From Mixophyes australis (Eukaryota > Chordata > Amphibia > Anura > Limnodynastidae), in contig JAVHZZ010000007.1 of NCBI GenBank assembly GCA_036250195.1, forward strand, positions 158,858,399 through 158,922,398: a stretch of 64,000 nucleotides of DNA, written 5' to 3'. The first letter of the stretch is position 1. Every line of letters starts with the position of its first letter. The translations under genes and the position numbers were made by a program. The notes under the pieces are model-generated. The model had not been told where the DNA came from. It searched no databases and saw only the letters and a list, made by a program, of their open reading frames with translations. Positions 26,401 through 38,400 of the stretch are shown here, in pieces.

Positions 26401-29400
26401 ACTTGAAGTGATTATTTGCCATACCGATAGCAACAGTGGAATAGTTCAACATACTACAACGAGGGAATATACGTGACACTCATCTTCTATTCCATAGGCT
26501 GGATAATGTGCCTGACTACATCTCGTTGATGTAATTCCACACTGCAAAGAGCAATATATCACAAAACACACGCAAGAAGTCATACTAACCTTTTCCAATA
26601 TCTCCGTACATTGCATAAATTTATATGCTTATTTATTGGTTTTTTTAATATCACATGACTATAATACTATAAGTCCAATATAAATTCTGGGACTATAGAA
26701 TGTACTGTCGAATTTCTATGTCATATGCAGAGTTTTTTTCATACTGTCTAGGAATATATTTACAAGATATCTGCATTTCTATATAAAATTAATGTATTTT
26801 AATAAATTTGATGGGAAGTGAGAAGACTAGCGCCCCCTTGTGTATTTTTACATAGTGATTATGATGCTGAAGATGAGGGGGATATAGGTGTAAAAGTGCC
26901 ATGGCCGGGGATGGGGATAAATCATCCTTAGTGACCTGGGTGATTAGCTGGAAAATTGTAACCCAAAGTGGTTGTAGCTTAGGACAGTTCCAAAAAACGT
27001 GTATAAGCGTACCAACTTCCCCACAATTTCTCCAACAGTATTTGGTTTCTGACGGCCAGATTTTATGCAGTTTGTCTGGTGTAAGATACACCCTGTGAAT
27101 CATTTTAATAAGCATTTCTGAATGGTTGATACACTTTGACATTTTGTATATATTCTGATAGATTTTCGTCCAGACCTCTGGCGAAATATCTAAATCTAGG
27201 TCTCTCTCCTAGATCCCCTGCACCAAGAGATCTCTGCTGTCCACAGGAACCATCAAGAGTCGGTACCAGACCCAGATGCCTCCCGCATGAGAAGTGGGAG
27301 AGAGAGACAACACAATACCAGGGGGAGCCGGTTTCAAGGCCAGTGGGGATGAGGGATGAGAATGCACCAAATGTCTAATTTGGAGGTATTTGTAAAAGTC
27401 ACGGGCTGGGACATCATATCTCTCCTTAATTGGGGAAAAAGAGAGAAGTGAGCTTCCCTCCATAAGGTCCCGCACCAGACTAGCCCCCTGCCTGTCCCAA
27501 AAGCCAAGGCGCAGGTCTGGAATTAGTTGGGACAGTGCAATTGTTGAAAGGCTAGAGGAGGGGAGATGAAATTCTGGCAGAAGAGTCAACATCTTGTCCC
27601 AGACAGAGAGAGAGTATCCAACACTTCTCAGGGCTTGGGAAGGGCTCGGTCTACTCGGCTTGTCTAACCATAGCAGGTCTAGTAATGGGAATGGGAAGAA
27701 ACTATGTTGCTCAATGTCAACCCAAGGCTTCCTTAGCTGAGGAGGGGCATGCCAATCCCTAAACTGGTCTAGGATAGCCGCAGACTGGTATGTTTCTAGC
27801 TTAGGGGCAGCTAATCCACCTTTAACTTTAGCTCTAAACATCTTATGTCTTGATAGTTTGGGACGTCTATTGCTCCGGATAAATTTAAACGCGATAGAAT
27901 AGAATTTTTTAAGCAAAGACATAGGCACCAGATAAGGAATACAACGGAATAGGTATAGTATCTTCGGAAGGAGCATCATCTTTATGGCTGCTACTCTCCC
28001 CACCCAGGAAACCTCAAAGTTAATCCAGGATTTAGTGAGTTTATCAAACAAGCCTAACAGTGGTTGGTAATTAAGTTGGATAGTCAGGTTAGGGTCAGAC
28101 GGTATACATATGCCTAAGTAAGTTATGGAGAGGGAACACCAATGAAATTTATATGTAGACTTAAGGAGCTTCAAAGCATCTTGTGTGAGGGCCACCCCAA
28201 AGCTTCCGATTTGGTAGTATTAAGCTTATAATAAGATACCGCTGAGTAGTCTTCTAAAATGCGGGATAGGGCGGGTAAGGAAGACTCAGGGTTTGAAACA
28301 AACAAAAGGACATCGTCCACAAACAAACAGATTTTATGCTGTTGAGAACCAATGACCATCCCCACCACATTTTGATCCATCCTAACTTTAGCCGCCAGGG
28401 GTTCCATAGCAAGAACAAAAATCAGGGGGGATAATGGACAGCCTTGCCTGGTACCATTGCTAATCTGAAAGGCAGAGGAGAGGAACCCATTACTGAAGAC
28501 TCTAGCAGACGGAGTAGTATACAAGGTAGATATATCTTGCAGAAAGGAGCCCCCAAAACCAAATTTAGTGAGAACAGCCATCATATACTTCCAGCGGATT
28601 CTATCCAATGCTTTTTCAGTGTCCAAGGAGAGCAACAAGAGGGGCACAGAGCCAGCTGAATGGGTCTCTATAATGTTCAGAACTCTCCTCGTATTGTCTG
28701 GAGCTGGTCTACCTGGAATGAAACCTACCTGATCCATATGGATTAATTGTGGGAGAAAAGGGTTTAAACGGTTAGCAATCAGCTTGGCAATAATTTTAAG
28801 ATGTAAGTCAAGGAGCGCTATTGCATTTAAATCCAAGTTTAGAGAACATATTGCATCCTGATGCTAATCACTGAGTGCAATATCTCAGAGTTTGTGGTGC
28901 CAGGTAGGAAAGGGAGCTGGTTTACCCCCTGCCAGCACGTATTTCCAGAATGGTATATAAAGAACTCTGTTGGTGCAGCTGGCAATTGGTGCTAGCTACA
29001 CCAACTGCCCTCACCCCTCTATTACCAACTACACCCACTTCTCCCCTACCAGCTCCGCTCTCTGCCCTCACCCCACTGCCCCATTAGACCTCACTTCACT
29101 CCAGTAATATAGTCTCTGCTCTGGACTCCATGCGTGGGCAGATTTGGGGGAGCAGGGGTGCCTATAATCTCGTCGGTTTATAATTATTCTGAAGAGAACT
29201 TCACTATATGAGCAAATACATAGTATGACTGGATGGGCTTCCTTCACCACCAGGTCTGTAGGGGGGAGAGGAACAGGGAGATGTTCTTCCTGCACAGGTT
29301 ATCTGGGTTCCTTACTCACCGTCAGTAACCGACTGTTACTGACCATTTCTACTGGTGACACCAGACACTCGCGACTGCGCAATGGTTATAGGAGATTCTC

Positions 29401-32400
29401 GCTGCACCACTAGGATCCTTCAACCGCTTACTTCTGGGGTAACCGGTATAGCTGCTGCAGTGCCTCTTTGCTGGGGGCTGGCAGGTTCCTCCTGACTGCT
29501 TACTGTTGAACAGAACTGCTGGGTAGCGGGCAGAGCGCTGGCACAGAGACGCTGGGTTCAACACAGGACAGCCCAGGATTGGAGTATAAGATCTTATCTG
29601 TTGGTCACAGAATACAGCAGGTAATAGGTGTATGCAGAATCTTCAAGCAATGATGTTTATGTGCTCAAGGGTCCGTACAAGGACCATTACACACTAGTTA
29701 GAGGTACTAGTGATCATCCAGAAGTACAGAGGGTATAATACATTACATGGTCAGACAATGCTCTTTATATAGCGTTTCTGACACATGTATTGGCAGGGGG
29801 TAACCAGCCCCTTTTCCTATCTGACACCACAAAGTCTGATATATTACATTCAATGATTAATATCAGGATGCAATATGTTCTCTAAACTTGGATTTAAATT
29901 CAATTTAAACTTAATTTTTTTTACATCAATCTGTGGTTCCCTAAATGTCTCTCTGTTAGGTTTTCTATCTCTCTAAGACACAGTATGAAAGTCTAAAGAC
30001 CCCTCTTGTGCATTCAGGCTGAAAGAGATCGTTGTCCCTCACAAAGGAGAGGCCTAAGTAGCATGGGATTTCCTTTTCTCCTTTCTTACAAAAACACATT
30101 TCTCCAACATACACCTACTGCATCAGAAAGCAATACATTTCTAATACAAAAAAATCAGCAATTATGTACATCGGTGCACTGCGCCACTGATTGAAATAAA
30201 TTTATACAATAAGCTATTTATAAGTGATCCAGCCACATATAATGTGGAAATAATGGAGAAATACAAAAGGTGCAATCCCCACATGTATCTGATAAGGACC
30301 CTCCATTAAGCACCAGCACTCCCCCCTCTCCCTGCCAGCACCAGCGTGTCACCCCTCCCCTCCGTCCGGCACCAGCGCGCCCCCCCCCCCCTCCCCTCCG
30401 TACGGCACCAGGGCGCGCTCCCCTCTCCCTTCCGTCCCGATCCAGCGCGCCCTCCCCCCCCTCCGTACGGCACCAAGGCACGCTCCCCACTCCCTTCCGT
30501 CCCGCTCCAGCGCGCCCCCCCCCCTCCCCTCCGTCCGGCTTCAGCACGCCCTTCCCTTCGCCTTCGTCCAGCATCAGCACGCCCCCCCCACCCCTTCGTC
30601 CATCCCTAGCACGCACCTCTCCTCTCTGTCCAGCACGAGCGCACCCCCCTCACCTCCGGTCAACACCAGCGCGCCCCCCCTCCCCACCCTCTCCTCCATC
30701 CGGTACCAGCACGCCCCCCTCCCCTCCAACCCGGTACCAGCACGCCCCCCCCCACCCCTTCGTCCATCCCCAGCACGCCCCCCTCCCCTCTGTACAGCAC
30801 CAGCGCACCCCCCTCCCCTCCGGTCGACACCAGCGCGCCCCCCCCCCCTCCTCCGTCCGGTACCAGCACGCCCCCCTCCCCTCCGTCCGGTACCAGCACG
30901 CCCCCCTCCCCTTGACACTCTTCTTTTGGCACAAGCTCTCTGCCCATAATTCTCCTGCAATGAATGCAACATACAGAACGTTATTGGGTGAAATATATGA
31001 TTTAGATGATGGGATCTAGCACCTCATCTACAGGTCACATCTAATTTATAGAGTTTCTTCTGGTAAACATGGTGCAGTATTAGGGCAGATCCTGAAGACA
31101 TCGGTTACTACGTCCCACTGTGACCATGAACTATTTCCAGAAACATTCCAGCGTTTGTTGTGTCATTCTCTGTGTCCGATACATGAGGATCCTGCGGTGA
31201 TTGGAGAAATATCTGGGAAATCTCTGGACACTGATCCCTGAATCATCATTTATTTATATAGCGCCACTGATTCCTGCCACTGTCTGCGTGTGCCGTGTGC
31301 CCTGTGATAACTCCTGCATGGTGCTAATAAACAGTCTCTGGGCCGAGCGCTGCCACTACATGTCTGTCCCCCGGCTCCTATCCCACATACTTGGCAGAGG
31401 CTCAGACGGCCGCAGTCTGGGAGCTGCTCACGTATGAGGTCATGCTACATCTATGTGTGGTAATTGGAAAAACCTGCAGAAAGTGATTTCCTCTTTTACA
31501 CAGAACCCAGCAAACAGCTGGTACACAGCACAAACACGCCAGTAGCTCATGTGCAAAGTAATCACATGTACCAAGATATCCACCCCACATGTGTGACCCG
31601 TGCGTTCTTCATGTTTATACTGCACGTAGATGATCCCATGTGTCTGCGTGACCCATGTGTATAGTATGTGCGGCCCATGTGCCTGTGCGCCCTCTGCGTG
31701 TATAGTATGTGCGGCCCACGTCTGTGCGCACCACCCATGACCCACCTCTGTGCGCACCACCCATGACCCACCTCTGTGCGCACCACCCATGACCCACCTC
31801 TGTGCGCACCACGCATGACCCACCTCTGTGCGCACCACGCATGGCCCACCTCTGTGCGCACCACGCATGGCCCACCTCTGTGCGCACCACGCATGGCCCA
31901 CGTCTGTGCGCACCACGCATGCCCCACGTCTGTGCGCACCACGCATGCCCCACGTCTGTGCGCACCACGCATGGCCCACGTCTGTGCGCACCACGCATGG
32001 CCCACGTCTGTGCGCACCACGCATGGCCCACGTCTGTGCGCACCACGCATGGCCCACGTCTGTGCGCACCACGCATGGCCCACGTCTGTGCGCACCACGC
32101 ATGGCCCACGTCTGTGCGCACCAGGCATGACCCACGTCTGTGCGCCCTCCGTGTGTACTGTATGCATGACCCACGTCTGTGCGCCCTCCGCGTGTACTGT
32201 ATGCATGACCCACGTCTGTGCGCCCTCCGCGTGTACTGTATGCATGACCCACGTCTGTGCGCCCTCCGCGTGTACTGTATGCATGACCCACGTCTGTGCG
32301 CACCATGCATGACCCACGTCTGTGCGCACCATGTATGACCCACGTCTGTGCGCACCATGTATGACCCACGTCTGTGCGCACCATGTATGACCCACGTCTG

Positions 32401-35400
32401 TGCGCACCATGTATGACCCACGTCTGTGCGCACCATGTATGACCCACGTCTGTGCGCACCATGTATGACCCACGTCTGTGCGCACCATGTATGACCCACG
32501 TCTGTGCGCACCATGTATGACCCACGTCTGTGCGCACCATGTATGACCCACGTCTGTGCGCCCTCTGTGTGTGGCTACAGGAAGGCTGCAATCAGGATGA
32601 ACACAGGTCCGTGTAGAACAAATGACAGACATCCTTCCTGCCCCCGCTGGAACCAGACAACACCCTGCAACTTGCACTTCCCTGGGAGGAAAACAAGAGC
32701 CGGATCCTAATCTTTCTCCTTCAGATCTGGATCCTTCTCGCAGGAAAACATTTCACACAAAGCGAAAGCAAAAGACAATTCTCCCAGCGCCTCCGTCTAA
32801 CTAACATCAGACCTTGTTCATTGGAAATGTTCAAATATTTATAGTTATGAAGCCAGATATCTGCGTTTGGGAGAGAAGATCCCACTCAGGGGCTGAGAAA
32901 CGTCCCCGGGGCTGAGTCAGCGTCAAGATGGGTCTATTTCAGGACAGATTGAGCCTTTCCTGGTGTGAAACATTAATTCTTATATAAACATCCAGGGAAA
33001 GTGATGAGTGGGGCGGATTCATACGATTCACTGGTCCTCAGAAGGTCTTTGAAGTGGTGTAAAGAGAGTAAAGTCTAATAGATGGAGCAGTGATGCCCCC
33101 TGGTGGTTACATGTACATAATGCAGCATCAGATGTACATATATGGCGCAGAGATTACTGGCCGTAATGTTACAGAATAACTGCCCCCCACTCCCCCCACC
33201 ACCAAGCTCTGCCCATGCAGGGCACACAGATCTCCCATGAACCATCTGCTGGGGGTATTACATAGAGATCCCCTTTAACAAGTGACTTCATACTGCTTAG
33301 CGCTCACACAGAGGAAGAGCCCCGCAGCCACGAAGCAGTCACAGGAGAGGTGCCGGAAAGTGCGTCAATCACCTGCGCGGTCACCAGTCAGTGTGGAAAT
33401 GGTGGATCCATGACCAGAGGTCAGAAGGTCACCGGGCCTCAGAGAGGGAAAGTTTCCCCTGAGTTTCTGCAGAAAGACCCCTGAAACAGGGCCCGAGATA
33501 CGTCAGGTAACTTTATTTTACACCAGAACCTCCCAACGACTTTGCATCCCAATCCCTCTAAGAGATTCCACCTACATGGACTTGAATTTCTGCTGCCGCT
33601 TTTTACGTTTCTTATGACAAAGACCAGTTTGTAGTTTCTCCCCCGTTGATCAGAACAGAAATCTCAAATCACAGTAACAGGGGACAAAGCTGAAGAGATT
33701 ATTTCATATCAGACAAGTAAACCGGCCCCTCATCCCGCTGGATCATAGATGAATCTTACATGGCGGAGCCTAGACGGACCTCGATGAACTACAATACCCA
33801 GCATGTGGCTGCTGATCTTTGTCCTACAGCAGCTTCTTGTTTCCCCCGTACGCCACATGATTCTGTTATACTAATACTAGTCTGAGAATAAAACCCAGTG
33901 CACAGGATAAGAGGAATCGTACTGGGCACGTGGTTATTACTGTGAATAGGGGACATCACCAGAGACAGATCCTTACAACTGGACATTGTCCCTGGGAATT
34001 AGGGACCAGATACATATACAATACGATCTGCACTTGTTTCCTTTTTATAAAACCAAATCAACAGATGCGATGGGCTTTGTAGGATAAAACGTGATCGTGG
34101 GAGCGGACACACTAATGCGATATCGGACCAAACAGTCGTTTATCATGTGACCTGTGCGATAATTACATAGACCTGGACCCATCTTAACATTACAATCTCT
34201 GATCTGATGACGTCTCTATAACAGAATTTTCCTCTTTGCATAAAAAAACTGCATTGAAAAACGTGAATTGAGCGGAATCTAAATATTGAAATAAAGTTAG
34301 AGGCGGAAATTCTCACCTTCTATATAGAAATGAAAGATCAGAGCGTCAGGAGAGAAACTAGTGAGGTGCGGAGGGAGAACGGAGACGGAGGACAGAACCA
34401 ATCACAGATTGGGCCGTTCTACACAGTAATATGTAAGAACCATGAACGTGTGGAAAGTGTTGAGGTTTATTGGCAGGAAAATTAATGTAATAAATTGGGA
34501 CACAAAATAAAACCAGTGTACTATAGACAATATGGGTCATAGCGCATGGCCCAGTATGCTGCACTTAGTCCAGTCACCAACGCAGGAAGCACTCCCCCTG
34601 CTGGCACAATTACACATTACAAACATAGCCAGAGATTCTTGTGGTTCTTACCTGGATCCAGGTGAGTGAAGGAGCCAATCACGAAGTCCAGGGTGGAAAC
34701 GGCCAGTAACAGTAGAAGCAACAACTGCAGCCGTATGATCCACTTCACTCCGGCCAGATTAATTCCCAGCAGCCCCAGGAGCACGGCCAGGGAGATGCCT
34801 CGGACGGCCCAGATGCTCTCCAGCTGTAACAGGTCCGAGATAGATTCTGCAAAGCCGGTGATGTACATGGCACCTGCAACACACTGAGGAAGGGGCTCGT
34901 TACAGGGGATGTCATAGAGCGACGCAGCCAATAAAAAGCGTTATTTCAGCGTTACTAAAAAAAAAAAAAAAAAAAAGATCTGGCTGAAAATGACTGGATG
35001 TCTCTTAATTCAGCATAAAAATCATCACCCAACTGAATGACCTCAGGATCAGAGCTCTGAAAACAAATGATGTTTAATTTAGTCTGATTGTAAGCTCTGT
35101 GGTCACGAGTTTATAATCTCACAGCTGCGTGCAATCAGATTTGCAAGAATATGGAAATCACACAGCTACAATATGGGAGAATGCTGTAAGTAAGATGAGG
35201 CGTTTGTATCTTACAGAGCGCTCACTCACCTGCCCAAATATATAGAGAAGACCAACCGTTCCGCCCACTTTGCCCCCCAGGACAGTGGAAATCATGGAGT
35301 AGACTCCGCCGCTGCCTATGCTGCAGCGCTCACACACACCGATGCCCGACACCACCGTCACCAGGGCCACGAGAATCACGAAGGACACCAGGAAGATTCC

Positions 35401-38400
35401 CAGCAGGACCCCGGTGTTACCCTGGCAGGATGGGGAGAATTATTCACTACTAGAAACTTGGACACGTACAGACACCAACCTTGCTCCACATATAAAGGGA
35501 CAATTATAAAAAGCTACACAAAATAATAAATCAGTAAATCTGAAGTATCCTCCTTTAAATGAGATGTGTACAAGGGGTGAAGTGAGGACAGTGAAGACCA
35601 CTCTGTATGTGAGAACAACACAAATCCGGCAGCTCAGAAACAAACAATATTGCACCTACAGGGAATGTCTGGACGATGGCAGTGAGCTGACCCCAATGTA
35701 TAATATGAAACATAGAGAGATGTGAAGGAGCAGAATATTAATTACATCTATGTTGGGGCAGTTTTCTGATTAAGAAAATAGAAATATCTTCTGTAATTGT
35801 TTGGTGATTATTTTAGTTATATATAAATCTGTAAAAATGTTTTATTACATTACATAACCTTCTACTTGGCAATGGGGACATCTGCTGGCTATAACAGGGT
35901 ATTACACTATAAAAAAAAAAGCGGGTTGTCATAAAAATAATAAAAATGGATTTACAGTGTGATCAGTTCTCTTATATATTCGCCTCCTATTACCTGTTTT
36001 TTGGACAAGAGATAGACGGTAACATTTAATGTGGACAAGATACATTGTGTGTGATGGCTGACGTGAGCCTGCACTAGAATTGTATCTCTGCGTTACAGTA
36101 ATGTTTCTTTCCTGCTCTACTACTACTGTGTAATAGACATTATGTATCACAATAAGGATTGTTGTAGAATCTCCCTGGAATTACATTACATTAAGATTAT
36201 CACAAATTATCATCTTGAACTGGATGATTATAATACAGGATTTATTGTTCTTCTATTGTGGGTGCTTCATACACACCAGTGATTATATGGATTATAAATG
36301 TACATGTAACACCCCCCTAGTGGTGTTTTAGTTAAACCTTTACCTCAGTGAATTCAGGAGGGGTCACCTAGAGGGTAAGCTAATAGTTTATGAAAAGTTA
36401 CATAAACAGGTTACCATGGGGATAACCCAGCCCAGCCTGGAGACTGAGGGGGAGGAAGGAGGGCTGTCAGGAAAGGAGAGAGACAGAGAGGAGACACAGG
36501 AGAGGAGAGTTGTAGCTGGGGACCTGGGGTGGAAGCTCCCAGGCTCCCCCAGCATTGCCTGGCTGTCTGAGCGTGGTGACTGCGCCAGGGCAAGGAATGT
36601 GTGCCCTGGATGAGGGGGAGAACTCCATGCCACTATAGTGAACCCAAGAGAGAGGGGGACACTGCGCATGGAAGAGGCCCTGGAGTGAGGGCTGCTACAA
36701 GAGGCATGGTAGCTGTAGTGTCAGATCCTGAGGCTGAGAGTACACAGAGTGACGTGTCAGAGCACAGGAGACATTATCCCCGCAGAGGAGGGGTGAGCTG
36801 CAGTTGAGAGGTACACAGAGTGTGTCAGAGCTGCATGGAGGAGAGGCTGCCTGCCTATTAGCATCCATGCATGTGCCCCTGCAGAAAGGGTATCTGCAGT
36901 GAGTATGGAGTGCAAGAGACATGTAAATTATGTTATTTAACATCTGGATAACATTAAGAACTGTGCAGGAGGAGTGATAAGATATTTGCAACCATATTCG
37001 TATTGCTCATTAAGAACTGTGCTGGAGAGAGTAAGGAGATGTATATATTCTGCAACCATTATGATTATCGTGCTGGAGGAAGAGTGTAAATAAAAGTTCA
37101 GTTTGTTATAGAGATGGTCTGGCGCCCAAATTATTGTGACTTTTACACTGCATTACAAAGTGACATTACCTGTGTCCCACTAACTACAAAGAAACACCTG
37201 CATGTGCAGGGACCCCCTGATCATTTACACCCATGCCCATCAGCTAGCCAGGGCTTGAGAAGGAGGTGCACTGTGTACCCTTTGCACCCCACACTACACA
37301 CAGTGACAGGGGGTTACATACAAAACAAACATGTAATTTATTTACTACTTTATAACAACTGATCAAGCCTCTGGTTTCTGTGATATCTCTGTCTCTGTGT
37401 GTGTGTGTATATTAGGGGATTTAAACTGTAAGCTCCAATGGGGCAGGGACTGATGTGAGCGAGTTCTCTGTACATCGCTGCGGAATCAGTGGCGCTATAT
37501 AAATGGTGATGGTGATGATGATGATGATGATGATATTGGCTGCATTGATATTAGATCACGTGATTAATCATGTGACTGAGTCATGTGTCCTTGTGGTAAA
37601 TGTCTGCACAATATCATTAGCACTGCGGGTGTTACACTTAATTTGTTATCACTGATAAAGGAACATTAAACATCCTGAAACAATGGGCTAAATACAGAAG
37701 CTTCACTCAAGGACAGAATATATGATGTAAGATGTGTTTTTAAGTTAAAATCATTGTACCAAATAAGACCATAAATATTTGTGTGTTACCCACAAGAAAT
37801 CTTACATTAACCTCATTGTAAATGTTAGGAGAAGATCCAACAAGGTCCGACCAGGATGACGTGCGCTTCAAAAGCTGAAACCATTTGTATACACATCTCC
37901 TCATCCATATACAATGAATATTAAACACATACATATGAGCAATGCAGGTTACAATGAATTGCCGGTGTGTAGGTAGCCATAGTCTGGATCGTGTTCCATA
38001 TAACAGTAATTCTGTAATGTGTGATCTTCTATATGAAATGTTCATAGATCCGGCTAATGACATAAGAACACTGATAAGTGCATCCAGCCTGTTCCTGTGG
38101 AAGTGATTATGTATTAAAAGTTACAAAGAGGTTCTAGAATCACTGTAAATATCTATATTATCCACCGGGTGGGTGTTATTTCTTATAATGTACAAGTGTT
38201 TGTAATAAATGCTGAAGTGATGACATCACTAGTCCCATTTATAAGGACAGAACGTATTGGAGTTTATGTGTATTATAACCTATGTCAGAGCCATCAATAA
38301 GATTTAATGGACACGATCCAGGTACAGACACTACATTTCCTATTGAATAACGTTTTATCTACAAGAAACAAACTTTTAGCGTCATAAAAGGAGAAAACAC

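Noticed and set aside
30270..31019. 249-codon Pro/Arg-rich frame and its Gly-rich antisense
   Set aside because: Low-complexity C-rich minisatellite; frames on both strands are open over the same interval.
31440..32677. Frames of 383, 371 and 299 codons (minus) and 178 codons (plus)
   Set aside because: Produced by the 26-bp minisatellite, open on both strands, and mostly begin at non-ATG codons.
33480..33530. Possible second hammerhead-like motif ('ctgaaacagggcccgagata')
   Set aside because: The CTGATGA core and GAAA box are not both present, and the stems do not form.
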